Counted from the first letter of the stretch, positions 54,199 to 64,000 are shown. The stretch is 64,000 nt of DNA from Tenebrio molitor (GCF_963966145.1 NC_091049.1:15252001-15316000), one strand, 5' to 3'. Translations and numbers: made by a program. Notes: generated by a model not told the origin, from the sequence alone.

Positions 54199-54243
54199 CC
54201 TTGGATGCTAAAATATAACTATTTTAGCATCCAAGGAAACTTT
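54199..54243. repeat. 20-bp-stem perfect hairpin
   Basis: TTTCCTTGGATGCTAAAATA, loop TAAC, then the exact inverse. It lies within the hairpin-rich block that interrupts hAT 1. Confidence 0.8.
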
Positions 54244-55451
54244 TTGACAAATATTTTTTCACTATCAAAAATGACATACTTTGCGACTTGATAACGATGC
54301 ATAAATGTCACGTTTTTTTGACAGTTGTAGAAAAATTAAATTTAGTATTGCAAGATTCGTGTAAACAAATTAGAGAATGTAGAATTTTTTTCTCAAACGT
54401 TTCGGGATTTTCTGCATTTTTTACAAAATCTACTAAACGCACCAACCTCTTGGATTCAATTTGTAAAAAAAGATTACCAAGTAACTCCGAGACCAGATGG
54501 AACTTTAAATCTCGCGTTGTCAATACATTATTCGATAAAAGAACAAATTTAATTGAAGTTTTTGATCACATAATTGAAAATTTAGACCAATGGGATGACA
54601 TTTCGATACGGGAATCTATCGGTTTAAAAAAATTGTTGACCGACTTTGATTTCGTGTTTTTGTTACATACTTTTCATTTAATTTTCACTCATACAGAAAC
54701 CGTTTTTTCCATAATCCAAAATAGGTTATCCGATATAACGTACTGTAATGAAAGAATAATTTCACTTGTAGCAACTCTAAAAAATTTTAGAAATGATAAC
54801 TATTTTAATAATTTTTATTTGGAAATTAAAAAAATGCAGGATGTATTGCCTCCGTCCGCTAAGCGACACAAGACTGACTTAACAGATAACTTGTCTAAGA
54901 AACTATTATTTTTCGAAATTTTAGACTTACTTGAAATACGGTTTAAAGACATTTCATCCCTTAATTTTTTGGAATTAATTGACAGCAATAAGTTTGATGT
55001 GTTCAGTCGTAATTTTCCCGAAAAACAACTTAATTCTTTAATTAATAATTATCGAGGTTTCTTTAATAATGAAAGATTAAAAAGGGAGTTGCAAGTTCTG
55101 TATTCGGATAAATTAATTTTTGGTAATTCACCTACCGTTAGAGAAATGATAGAATTCATTCATAAAAATGATATCATTACCGATGTTCCGGAAATATATA
55201 AATTGTTTTGTTTAATTGTATCTCTCCCGCCAACATCAGCATCGGTAGAAAGAAGTTTTTCGGCATTAAAACGTGTGAAATCCTACAGTAGAAATACAAT
55301 GTCCCAATCCCGTTTAAATAATTTGTCGGTTTTAGCAATTGAACGAGGGTTGGTTAAAGAATTAATTAAAGACGAAAATTTTTATACAAAAATTCTTGAT
55401 GATTTTGCAACGACAAAATCGCGTAAAATTGATTTAATATACAAATATTAA

Positions 55452-55928
55452 TAGGTTTTTATTCAGAAAATTATTTAGTTGTTTTTGTAGTTTGTTTTAT
55501 GTTTTCAGTTTATTTATTGTTTTTTTTTTTAATTAGATTTAAGGGTTTTATTTTAATTTTGAGAAGTTTATTTTTGTTTTCAGAGTTTTATAATTTGTTA
55601 TTCCAATTTTTAGAATTTATTTTGTTTTTTAATTTTTAGAATTTTTTTTTGTGATCTACCCCCGAACCTGACCTTTTCCTACATCCTATTTTCCTATTTC
55701 CTTTCCTGGCAAGAATGCTCTAGACCTCCTCGTGGTTCTTGTCGTAAGATTTAATTTTTTGATTAATATGCAACTTGCACTTGTTAGTTTTACTATGTAA
55801 AATTTTTTTAATTATGAACCTACATTTGTCACGAGGATGCCTATCAAAAAGTTAAATTGACTAATTAGAGCTTTACCAATCTACCCATGTTCGGCCGACC
55901 CATATTCGCGAAACACGAGCCGTCACTG
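55452..55928. other. hAT 1 3' region, T-rich
   Basis: T-rich low-complexity sequence between the transposase stop and the right TIR. Confidence 0.6.
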
Positions 55929-55936
55929 CTGCTAGT

Positions 55937-56110
55937 TGAACGCTACTTAAATACAGGAAACGGAACTAAACAAAAACGAACTGGCAGACCCTCTACTATA
56001 AATGAATAAGTTGTCGAGGATATCAGAACTCGTATGCAAAGAAATCCCAACACTTCCATAAGAAGGCTCTCCCTTCAAACAGGTTTGCTACTTATCCTTC
56101 CTATTCCACC
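55937..56110 (+). pseudogene. Mariner-type transposase fragment, 3' side of the hAT insertion
   Basis: It reads ERYLNTGNGTKQKRTGRPST-INE, stop, then VVEDIRTRMQRNPNTSIRRL-SLQTG. This GRP-S linker followed by V-DI--RM---PNTSIRRLS--TG is the second helix-turn-helix region of an insect Tc1/mariner-type transposase group. It has one in-frame stop and ends abruptly near 56090. Confidence 0.7.
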
Positions 56111-56142
56111 AAAGTGTTGTTATGCATTTCAAGTTATACATA

Positions 56143-56353
56143 CTGTCGCGAGCAATAAATTTTGGTCACCAATGTCATTTCAAAATTTGGTTAAATTGTC
56201 ACAAATTTAAGAAATTTCCCTGCCTGAACAAAATGACAATTAATGTCATACAACATGATGATAGGTTATGACATTTACGACTGTTTTACAATGGAGTATT
56301 TTCGATTGCGTCAAAGAATGACCTTGTAGACTAAAATTTATTGCTCGCGACTG
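56143..56353. mobile_element. MITE with CGCGAGCAATAAA termini
   Basis: CTGTCGCGAGCAATAAATTT and the inverse AAATTTATTGCTCGCGACTG, each next to TA (56141-56142, 56354-56355). 211 bp, non-coding. Confidence 0.82.
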
Positions 56354-56385
56354 TACATAATCTATTGCGTTATTCAATATGATGT

Positions 56386-56615
56386 GGTCAAGTATGGCAA
56401 CTATGTACGAAAATTTATGTGGCAACTGTGTGGGTGGCATAGAGTTGATATTTCCTTGACAGTTCATAGTTGCACAATTCTGAAAATTGTCAAGTCAACG
56501 TGCAATGGTATAAAAACAACCAAATGCACGCCAATGAAATGTCATGCAAATGTCAACTCTACCCCACCCACACAGTTGCCACATAAATTTTCGTACATAG
56601 TTTCCATACTTGGCC
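56386..56615. mobile_element. MITE with ~50-bp TIRs
   Basis: GGTCAAGTATGGCAACTATG...GTGTGGGTGG is mirrored by CCACCCACAC...CATAGTTTCCATACTTGGCC. 230 bp, non-coding. Confidence 0.82.
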
Positions 56616-56734
56616 ACAATCATTTTTAATCACCCAATATCATTTTGTCGCTGTTGATTTCACGTCAAATACCTACCTGCCAAAGGACGTATCGGGTTGC
56701 AGAATTGCAAACAGCCTAGTAACAAAATGCTCGT

Positions 56735-56974
56735 AAAATTTGTCTAAACATAAGTGAATTTTACGATTTTAACAACTAAAGTACTTTACGAGGGATGTTG
56801 TAAAAGTGGCAATAACCAAATCTGCAGCTTTTCGTTTAACAAAGACAGGCAACATTTACGACAGGGTAGCTAAATATTCTGTTGTGATGGATTTGTCGTG
56901 AACAACCCTAAAATCCCTCATAAAGTACTTTAGATGTTAAAACCATAAAATTCACTTATGTTTAGACAAGCTTT
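56735..56974. mobile_element. MITE with ~60-bp TIRs
   Basis: TTGTCTAAACATAAGTGAAT...AAAGTACTTTACGAGGGAT is mirrored by ATCCCTCATAAAGTACTTTA...ATTCACTTATGTTTAGACAA. 240 bp, non-coding. Confidence 0.82.
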
Positions 56975-57290
56975 AATTGTATTGTCAACTCAAACAGTCC
57001 TTTTTGATCACCCGGTATTTTATCGGGTTTTTGATTTCTTAAATTATACAAAGTATCCTATGGAATTGTGCGGCTATATATTCTTTTTGTGCCGAACTAT
57101 GTATGTCGAGCCATTAAAACCAGCAAATTAGATGTCAACTGACAAATGTCAAATTATTAATTAAATCTTAGCGTCTTAATTGTTTGGCTTGTGGTTTTCT
57201 TCAACAGTCTTTATCAACACTAAAACGTTACGTTAAACAAGTTACGAAGTAGCGTACGTTTACAGTAAGTAATCTTTTCAGTAAACCGCA

Positions 57291-57420
57291 ATGGTTTTAT
57301 CGCTAGAGCAAAACACCTTCATTGTGATGTGGATGTCGTATTACCGAAATCCGAAATGGTATCCTGCAGAATGGAGAGTGGGTTTACTCGATAAACGCTT
57401 GCAAGGAATAATTTTTCGGA
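57291..57420 (+). pseudogene. Mariner-type transposase N-terminus
   Basis: Starts MVLSLEQNTFIVM, then SYYRNPKW, and after a frameshift EWVYSINACKE before a stop. This M-SLEQ-FIVM-YYRNGK...W-YSI-ACKEEF order is the N-terminus of the same insect transposase group as the fragment at 55937. It is truncated by inverted repeat E. Confidence 0.65.
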
Positions 57421-57560
57421 CTATTCCATTCACCTGTCATTTGTTAAAAATGGACCAATAAAAACACAATTTTACACATTTGTTACCAGGGTTTCAAAAA
57501 ATTGGACCGAATTTTCCCACTCGTGGAAATTGTATCGGTAATACCACTAGTGGTCCCAGA
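57418..57560 (-). repeat. Inverted repeat E, right copy
   Basis: Inverse of 51020-51165, ending GGTAATACCACTAGTGGTCC. The two copies enclose 6.25 kb holding hAT 1 and three MITEs. Confidence 0.65.
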
Positions 57561-57861
57561 GTATGGATTACTGCCTCACGAAGGCGTTTAATTGCTTTTA
57601 TTGTAAAAATCAAAGAACCTGTCATTAATGAAGTTACATAACCTCTCTTTTTCTATTTGGTACCACAATATGCGATAAAGCGGCAAAAATCAAATATATT
57701 CAAATTCCACAGGACTCTCATATCTGTTCTTTTATAGACACTCTGTACTTGTTGTAAAGGTATTTTTCAAACAACAAATCTCCCTATGGCAACAAATATA
57801 ATTTAATTTAAACACCAAAAATCTGTATTTTTCAATGCAGAATGCAAATACGTCCGGTTTT
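57561..57861. other. AT-rich non-coding sequence
   Basis: No feature is recognised before the hAT 2 target duplication. Confidence 0.5.
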
Positions 57862-58227
57862 ATTATTATTAGGGCCCGGATTTTAGGCAAAATGGACTAT
57901 TTTTATTTTTTAAGGCACATGTATGAAACTTGTCTATAAATGATTTCTGGCTTAATTAGAGTAATTAGAGCCATATTTGATTCTGCCTATTCGGCCTTAA
58001 ATGCCCTTTAAATACCTATTTTACCTTTTAACTGCCTGAACATGCCTAAAATGACCAAAAATCAATTTCATTTTTGCGGTTTTTTCCCAATTTTCGAATT
58101 CTGGGAAGTTTACGGTATTGAAAATGTAAAAGTGGTACCTCAATAAAATTTACAATGCTTTATGATTTTAAAATTTAAGGAGATGTAATTACTGAAATGT
58201 ACAAAGTGCAGTACAATACAGGAATTA

Positions 58228-58444
58228 CTTTTTCGCTTTTACGGTTGGGACCATGATGTCAGCGGTAAATACTCCGACAATACCTAAGTACCACAAACCA
58301 TTAGACTGGACTGGCATAAATTACAGAGTTTATCTGTTTGCCTCTGTTCGAAGGGGTGCAGGTATATGCGGTCTAATGTTTTCTGATACTTAGGTATTGT
58401 TAGAAGCTTTAACGTTTATAAAATGGTCCTTGCCATAAAAACGA
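58228..58444. repeat. Imperfect inverted repeat upstream of the hAT 2 transposase
   Basis: TTTTTCGCTTTTACGG...ACAATACCTAAGTA is mirrored imperfectly by TACTTAGGTATTGT...CCATAAAAACGAAAA. It is probably a MITE inserted in the hAT 5' region, or a subterminal repeat. Confidence 0.5.
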
Positions 58445-58643
58445 AAATTAAAATCCCGAAGTGAAACAATAAGAGAAACCTTAAGGGTGTCATTTTCTAA
58501 AAATTTAAGAAATATAAAATTAACCATCTCCTCTGAAATTTGGTGGGAGACGTAAATATAAGCATTACAAATTTGTCATTTCTCGTTTACTTTATCTCCG
58601 TGCAGTGGTCGTGTTTCTTGTGAACCTGTTTAAAGTGAACATA

Positions 58644-60334
58644 ATGCCGAAACAAAAAATTAGTTTACGCGAAAAAATATTACAGTGGACAAGCAAGAAA
58701 GATTTATATGAAATAAAATCAACCCGAGAAATGTTTTGTAAAGCTTGTGGTAAACTGGTAAGTTAAGGATAATTAAAAATATGTCATTTTATATTTTTTA
58801 CTTATTTGAAAATTTTATTTTTTGTAGTTTATATGCGAAAAAAAATGTCACTTGCAACAGCATGAGCAAACGGCCATCCATAAAGAGAACATTATGACAC
58901 CGCTTCGGCAAACGTTGCTGACACAGAACTTGGAGGAATCGGCAAATAGTACATTCAATATGGAACTTTGTAACGTCTTTTTAGCTGCCAATATACCATG
59001 GCACAAACTACAAAATCCTGCGTTTCAGAATTTTCTGACAAAATATTGTGGTAGAAAAATTCCGGATGAGTCTACTTTACGGAAAAATTATTTACCAAAA
59101 TGCTACAAAGATGTATGAACATACTATCTTTTAATATTTAATTTAAAATTATTTTCACTTTTAGACTATTGACCGCATTCGGAATGAGCTGGATCCTTTT
59201 AACATATGGGTTTCAGTTGACGAAACAACAGATGCACTTGGGCGATATGTGGCGAATTGTCTGGTTGGGAAACTTTCAGAAGATGAACCTGGAAAATCTT
59301 ATCTTTTGGCGTCTAAACAATTAGAAAGAACAAATCATGAGACAATAGCTAGATTCGTAAATCAATCTTTAGGTAAGGGTTTTTCACTTTTTTAAATTTA
59401 TTTTGATTTAAAATTTCTATGCGTAGAAATCTTGTGGAGTACCAGAGTTGTTGCTGAAAAGTTTCTTTTGTTTGTAACGGATGGAGCACCATATATGATA
59501 AAATCTGGTAGACACCTTAAGGTGTTTTATCCAAAAATTGTGCATGTCACATGCTTAGCGCATGCTTTAAATCTAGTGGCTGAAAAAATTCGCTATCAAT
59601 ATGAAGATGTGGATAATTTAATTTCGAACGTGAAAAAAATTTTCGTTAAGGCACCTTTGAGAGTTGAAATGTACAAAGAAAAACTAAAAGAAATGCCACT
59701 GCCTCCACAGCCAATTTTAACACGATGGGGAACATGGCTTCAGGCTGCTATGTTTTACAGCGAACACTTTGATTCCATTAAAGAAGTAAGTATATAAAAG
59801 ATAAGCAAATTAATTGATTGTTAAACTGTTTTTAACTACTCACAGGTTGTCATGTCCTTTGATGGAAGTTCTGCTGTTGCTATTCAAAAAGCACAGTCTA
59901 TAATGAAGAAACCCGGAATAAAAAACCAATTAATTTATGTTCGCAGTAATTTTAAAATAATCTGCGAAAGTATTACTCAATTGGAAAAAAATGGGTTACC
60001 TTTAACCGATTCAATCAAAATTGTTGAAAACGTATTTACCTCCCTAAAAAAATCTCCAGGCCCTGTAGCAGCAGTAGCATTAAAAAAACTTGAAGATGTT
60101 ACTGAAAAAAATCCTGGATACAAATTTCTTCTAGAATTGGCAAGAATTTTTAGAGGTGAAGATGTGCCGGAACATGACACCAAAATGGAAGAAATTTATT
60201 ACAAATTTGCGCCCATTACCTCTTGCGAGGTAGAAAGAAGTTTTTCAAAATATAAGTCCATTTTGGTGGATAACCGACAATGTTTTAAAGTAGAAAATTT
60301 AGAGCAATATCTTGTATGCAATGTAAATACGTAA
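58644..60334 (+). CDS. hAT transposase, five exons, 484 residues
   Basis: Exons: 58644-58757, 58828-59112, 59165-59372, 59427-59785, 59846-60334. All introns are 50-70 bp with GT-AG ends (phases 0, 0, 1, 0), and the joined 1,455 nt is open. Exons 1-2 encode a BED-type zinc finger (C32, C35, H50, H56: MFCKACGKL-FICEKKCHLQQH-EQTAIH), like the hAT-derived CGGBP1 finger. The RNase H-like core has D152 (WVSVDETTDALGR) and D221 (LLFVTDGAPYMIKSGRH), with THCLAHALNLV-type sequence (VTCLAHALNLVAEKIR). The end carries the hAT dimerisation motif (APITSCEVERSFSKYKSILV, then NLEQYLVCNVN). It catalyses cut-and-paste transposition by binding the 20-bp TIRs. Length is at the short end for hAT. No disabling change is seen, so the copy may be active or recently so. 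Confidence 0.9.
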
Positions 60335-60659
60335 CAATGTAAATAACTAACAAACTTGTAGTATTGTATATTAATTAATAAAAAATAATTAGTAAATATC
60401 TTGTTGTGTGTACCTACTTAAAACTTTAAAAACACATTTTTTAATTTAATTAACCACAACTTTAAGGACCTAGTATGGCTTATTTTCAGTTTTTAAGGGA
60501 CTATTTGCAGTAGTTTAAGGGACTATTTTAGGCACCTATTTCCGACTTTTTAATTGCCTAAAATCCGGGCCCTAATTATTATTATTATTATTCATTTAAA
60601 TAGTTGCTGAGGCAAACCTATTTAGCAACTTAATGGTTGTATAATTCCGAATATTGGAC

Positions 60660-61010
60660 AATTGTGTACAGATTTATTACTGCATTTTGTCATATTGCTT
60701 CTTAAAAGCACAGACATTAGCGCTGTTAACGACTGTGTTATCTAGTTTGTTCCAGGTTTCAAATGCGCGGTTTGTTAGGAAATATTGTCGAGAAGATGTC
60801 CTAAATTTCTCTTTCTTAAGCTTGTATTGGTGTCCTCGTAGTCGGGGGTCCGTTTGCATGTCTATGAACTGCGAGGTGTCACCTGGCCATATATTGTGGG
60901 TTAATCTATATATCTGGATCATATCTGCTCTATCATGTCTGACTTCTAATTCAGGCAATTGTAGAATCTTTAACCTCTCTCTGTAGGGCTTATATATAGA
61001 GCTGAACGGA
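60660..61010 (-). pseudogene. LINE reverse-transcriptase C-terminal tail (CR1/Jockey-like)
   Basis: The minus-strand frame reads YKPYRERLKILQLPELEVRH, RADMIQIYRLTHNIW, DPRLRGHQYKLKKEKFRTSS, then QYFLTNRAFETWNKLDNTVV and a stop-proximal FKKQYDKM. The order LP-LE-RR-R-DMI-YK, TRGH--KL, R-F-NR-W--LP--VV is the C-terminal part of CR1/Jockey/L2-type ORF2 proteins. The RT active-site region is absent. The LINE is 5'-truncated. Confidence 0.72.
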
Positions 61011-61916
61011 CTGTAAAAATTTTTGAGGGTACGATTTAGCCAACAATCTAACCTGAAAATGTGACATTCTCAATTTATTCTAGATATAAGCGCTACATTC
61101 AAAATTTGACAAGTTTTCATAGCAAGCTGGACCAGACAATCATTTATAGATACCCTCTAAATGTGGGGAACATTGTTGACTTACAACATGAAAACAGCTC
61201 ACTGTTTTTTCGCGTCTATGTCAATTTCATTTGAGTTGAAAAAGAAATTTGACAATAATTATTATTAAATTTGTGAATAATTCCTTTCTTTGAGACAGCA
61301 GTTTTGGTAAGTACTACAATATCTAGAATTAGTGTATCAAGAAAAGAACGAACAAGTGACATAAGATTGTGTTATATTATAACAATTTCTTTTTAGTTTA
61401 GTTCTTCTCACTGTAGACACTCATGTTTTGCATTATTTTAAGTTGATTTTGAAAAACCAAATATTATTTTCGTGCCAACGTGTTATGTTATCTACTATTA
61501 CAATTAAAATGTCCCCATGGTCACTCCAACTTTAATTTGTTTTTTTACTTATTTTTATCACTGTTTTCCATACCCTTTTACGTTTATTTACCTTGAAGTT
61601 ATATAAATTTTGATATACAGGGACATCGTTCAAACGATCAATAAAAGTACAGTGAAACGTAAATATTAAAATAACGTTTTTCCTTTAGTCAAGCAAAAAT
61701 AAATAATTTTTAAAAGGCCACCACATCATTTAAACCATTAATTTGAAGATGTCCAGCAAATACCTTCTCTATTTTGGTAAAAATAATTAACTGTAAATAT
61801 TTTTTTAAAGATATGCCACTTCTTTAAAAAACTAATAAGTACTTTTAAAACCACCGGGTATATTCTTGCAATTTATTTTAACTTGATATGCAAAATTATC
61901 GCTTATTCATTCGCGT
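61011..61916. other. 5' flank of the serine protease gene; no gene seen
   Basis: AT-rich sequence without recognisable coding content. Confidence 0.5.
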
Positions 61917-61925
61917 TATAAAAGG
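61917..61925 (+). promoter_or_regulatory. TATA box of the serine protease gene
   Basis: TATAAAAGG lies 56 bp before the start codon. A TCAAACT initiator-like site ~28 bp downstream (61945) would give a 5' UTR of about 25 bp. Strong TATA boxes are usual in insect gut protease genes. Confidence 0.75.
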
Positions 61926-61972
61926 AGCCACATACAGGATTTTTTCAAACTGGTGCTAGCAGTGAAGTAATA

Positions 61973-64000
61973 ATGAAGGCAATAGTGTGGTTTCTAGCTC
62001 CAATATTTTTTGGTAAGTATCATATATGTGCTTTTGATACTTTTTCGCATTTCACATTAAAATCAACCGGAAAAGTGGTACTTTACAGCACAGCAACCAT
62101 TACCGCCTAGCAGCTAATTTACCTTTTCTTTACATACCTTCCTTTCGACTGTCCTAGGAGTAAACTTGAGGAGGCGTTCATAGCTGCGTTTAAACTATTG
62201 TCTCCAAAAGGAATTGTGCTTTTTGCTTATCCTTCTTGGGCTTCCATTTTCTCAAAATTGCAATATTCAAATTTTTTCGCAGAACACATTTGAAAAATAT
62301 TGTTTTTCTTCAAACGTCCGTATTATGACATTATCCTGCTGCATTGATAATGCTAAAGTGTCACTTCATTGTCATGGCATCTAATGAGCTGACGAGCGGC
62401 AGATAAAGTTATTATCTCCGCGGAGGGCGTCCGTGAAGTTATTATCTCCGCTGATGAGCGGCAGTAAAGTAAACTAGTTAAATCATTTGAAATTCCTACC
62501 TGGTTTCTTAACATGTCTTAAATAATTTGTTATGAAGGTTTGAAGAAAAAATAGTATATGTACTATTTTTGTTTATTTGCATTAATGTGAGTGTTACAAC
62601 ATATTGATTAAATATTTCACAATTCTGTGGTTTTACTGAATGCGTATCGCTGCGCTCATACTCCAACCAGCCATACTCATTCAGTAAAACATCACATTTC
62701 TAAACTTGCTGCGAATATACTAATGTGACAAGCAATTAAATAACTAAATGATGTCTTTAGCTGTGTCACTTCTAAGCTACTTTATCTAGAGCGAGTTATT
62801 CATAAGTTAAAGTTGCCACAAAGCTCGTAGAAATTCTTGTTAAGCCTAGCCAAAATTTTTTATATTTTCATACACGGCTTCAAATCTTTATGACTGATTG
62901 ATTTGATTAAAAATAAACACGAGAAATTGAGAAACCAAGAAAAAATAAAAAATTGTCGACTATGTATTTTCTACGACCGTAATCACTATCCAGTTAGTAA
63001 TTCGAAAATATTGTGTGAATAAAAATATCAAATTGGTATTTAAAAGCAAAGTAACAGATGTTATTTGTTTATTTAGCCACTTGTAATGGTCATGGCAGTG
63101 TAAGGATTGTTGGAGGCGAAGAATTAGAAGATCTCAGCGATTACATGTTTGTGGTGTCTTTTCTGTCTTCAGAAAATGGGAATTATAGTTTATGTGGGGG
63201 AACACTGATAGACCCACGACATGTAATAACTGCAGGTCACTGCTCCCCAGGGTTAGTATAAATCTTTTATTTTGCAATTTTATAAAATCGGAAACTAAGC
63301 TGTACGTCGTCATCTTGGTCATCGACGATGGTAAAATAAGGTAACGAAATTTTAGAAAGAGCACAATATACCAATAGGGCAATATTGACACGTAGAACGT
63401 ATGTCAAGTCATAAATAGAGAGTTTTCGCGTTACGTTTTTCAGATAACCGTGTACACTAACGCCGGTGTTGCTAGGCAATAGCGTAACCGATTCGTTATT
63501 ACAATAGAAGAGAGTTTCGCGTTACGTTTTTCAGATAACCGTGTACGCTAACGCCGGTGTTGCTAGGCAGTAGCGTAACTGATTCATAATCATAAGAGAG
63601 TTTTCGCGTTACGTTCCGTTAAAATAACCGGTACGTATCGATTATTGTAATAATGAATCGGTTACGCTATTGCCTAGCAACACCGGCGTTAGCGTACACG
63701 GTTATCTGAAAAACGTAACGCAAAAACTCTCTATTAAGCGATTACGGTAATTGCTGGCAAATAGCGTACCGCTTATTTTAACGGAACGTAACGCGAAAAC
63801 TCTCTAATGCCTCGAATTTTTTCGTGTCATATAAAATTTTATATTTTTAGTGTCTCATACATAGTTGTTGGTAGCAATAACGTGATATATGGTGGAAGTC
63901 GGTATAACGTAGAAAAATCAGTACCGCATCCTGATTTCTCCGGATCTCCTTCGTACCGAAACGATATAGCTGTTTTGACTTTAACGGAAGATGTGACAGA
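61973..64000 (+). CDS. Chymotrypsin/trypsin-type serine protease, 5' half
   Basis: A secreted S1-family endopeptidase, probably digestive or haemolymph. Exon 1 (61973-62012) encodes MKAIVWFLAPIFF, a signal peptide. Exon 2 (63077-63251) joins in phase 1 and gives ATCNGHGSVR-IVGGEELEDL, so cleavage after Arg23 would expose the mature IVGG terminus. It also carries CGGTLIDPRHVITAGHC with the catalytic His (~68) and its disulphide Cys. Exon 3 starts at 63851 (phase 2) and gives IVVGSNNVIYGGS and RNDIAVLTL with the catalytic Asp (~110). The gene runs off the window before the Ser and specificity-pocket residues, so trypsin and chymotrypsin cannot be separated. TAGHC instead of the usual TAAHC is a mild variant. 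The pro-segment is very short. All three splice junctions seen are GT-AG. Confidence 0.9.
62013..63076 (+). other. Intron 1 of the serine protease gene
   Basis: The 1,064-bp intron (GTAAGT...TTTAG) contains a duplicated segment at about 62395-62470 (AAGTTATTATCTCCGC twice, GAGCGGCAG twice) and a hairpin at about 62630-62692 (GTTTTACTGAATG...CATTCAGTAAAAC). No coding content. Confidence 0.75.
63417..63805. mobile_element. Compound inverted-repeat element in protease intron 2
   Basis: Units beginning AGAGAGTTTTCGCGTTACGT occur three times forward (63417, ~63509 lacking one T, 63595) and twice inverted (ends ~63735 and 63805). Between them are repeated blocks CAGATAACCGTGTACGCTAA and CGCCGGTGTTGCTAGGCA. 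The whole 389-bp block can fold back on itself. It looks like a MITE or foldback element with internal duplications, non-coding. Confidence 0.8.

Larger units (their letters stand above)
52938..55451 (+). pseudogene. hAT transposase (TTF finger, RNase H-like, dimerisation domain)
   Basis: It starts MANVKDVMSTNADLINYLLV. A stop (53097-53099) is followed by a frameshift into a TTF-type finger region (QVRNKLFCWCCVLF ... GYDNLKEIHRALVKHEMSKE-H). After another shift come the catalytic-core motifs: WQIDETTDITCFSQMSVIFR (first Asp) and LVGQTYDGAAVMAGELNGLQ (second Asp), with THCFAHN. A ~230 bp insertion of hairpin DNA interrupts the gene at about 54015-54245. The last frame (54288-55451) includes LPSNSETRWNFKSRV and the hAT dimerisation domain, SLPPTSASVERSFSALKRVK with LNNLSVLAIERGLV. 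The full protein resembles zinc-finger MYM-type/TTF hAT transposases. This copy is non-functional. Confidence 0.88.
51884..55928 (+). mobile_element. hAT transposon 1 (TTF-type, decayed)
   Basis: The 4,045-bp element has inverted tips CAGTGACGGCTCGT and ACGAGCCGTCACTG. An 8-bp TSD, CTGCTAGC (51876-51883) and CTGCTAGT (55929-55936), has one mismatch. Inner TIR similarity (GGTCGGC/GGCCGACC) continues. It carries a TTF/dimerisation-type hAT transposase with several lesions and a foldback insertion. It is inserted in a mariner-type transposase remnant. Confidence 0.88.
57870..60574 (+). mobile_element. hAT transposon 2 (structurally intact)
   Basis: The 2,705-bp element begins TAGGGCCCGGATTTTAGGCA and ends with the inverse TGCCTAAAATCCGGGCCCTA, and has an 8-bp TSD ATTATTAT (57862-57869, 60575-60582). 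It contains one uninterrupted five-exon transposase gene. The TSD lies in an ATT repeat, so its exact register is slightly ambiguous. Confidence 0.92.

Noticed and set aside
54199..54243. A host microRNA gene
   Set aside because: The stem is perfectly paired and embedded in a transposon insertion; palindromic TE origin is more likely without small-RNA data.

Overview
The window looks like an insect nuclear genome, plausibly a beetle. It is AT-rich and intron-containing, and carries a seven-transmembrane gustatory receptor with its diagnostic C-terminal exon and a chymotrypsin-type serine protease with a TATA promoter. Nearly everything else is transposable elements (TEs) or their ruins. The species cannot be named from this sequence alone. 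All homology statements rest on motif recognition by eye.

Layout. 1-8.2 kb: decayed retroelements (two LINE tails, gypsy RT and gag remnants, two tRNA-related SINE-like heads) and an internally deleted mariner-type element. 8.2-10.4 kb: a MULE with terminal inverted repeats (TIRs), a 10-bp target-site duplication (TSD) and a FLYWCH-MULE transposase broken by one frameshift. 10.5-12.9 kb: two THAP-containing P-type elements in opposite orientation that share an 8-bp TSD. 13.1-18.7 kb: hairpin elements, then a complete but decayed Ty3/gypsy element with 117-bp LTRs, inserted in a P-transposase remnant (18.7-19.7 kb). 20.9-25.3 kb: nested DNA elements (a mariner-type element holding a Helitron, which itself holds a MULE-type MITE and another MITE). 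26.5-27.8 kb: gustatory receptor gene. 28.8-37.8 kb: an intact, GC-rich, apparently young Ty3/gypsy element with 2.1-kb LTRs and separate gag and pol frames joined by a classic -1 slippery heptamer. It sits in what looks like an older LTR.

38-50 kb: Helitron-like and hAT pseudogenes, two diverged ~1-kb copies of an unclassified G-tract repeat, and at 42.9-45.6 kb a self-contained DNA transposon with an intact two-exon 603-residue transposase-like gene that I cannot assign to a classical superfamily. 50-61 kb: a zinc-finger gene fragment, a decayed hAT inserted in a mariner-type transposase remnant, a cluster of TA-flanked MITEs, a structurally intact five-exon hAT, and a LINE tail. 62-64 kb: the 5' half of the serine protease gene, with a complex inverted-repeat element in its second intron.

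How the parts relate: the only clear host genes are the receptor and the protease. The rest is a record of repeated insertion. Exact TSDs let many insertions be ordered: mariner before Helitron before MITE; P before gypsy; mariner before hAT. Three elements look recent or potentially active by integrity: the gypsy at 28.8 kb, the hAT at 57.9 kb and the unclassified element at 42.9 kb.
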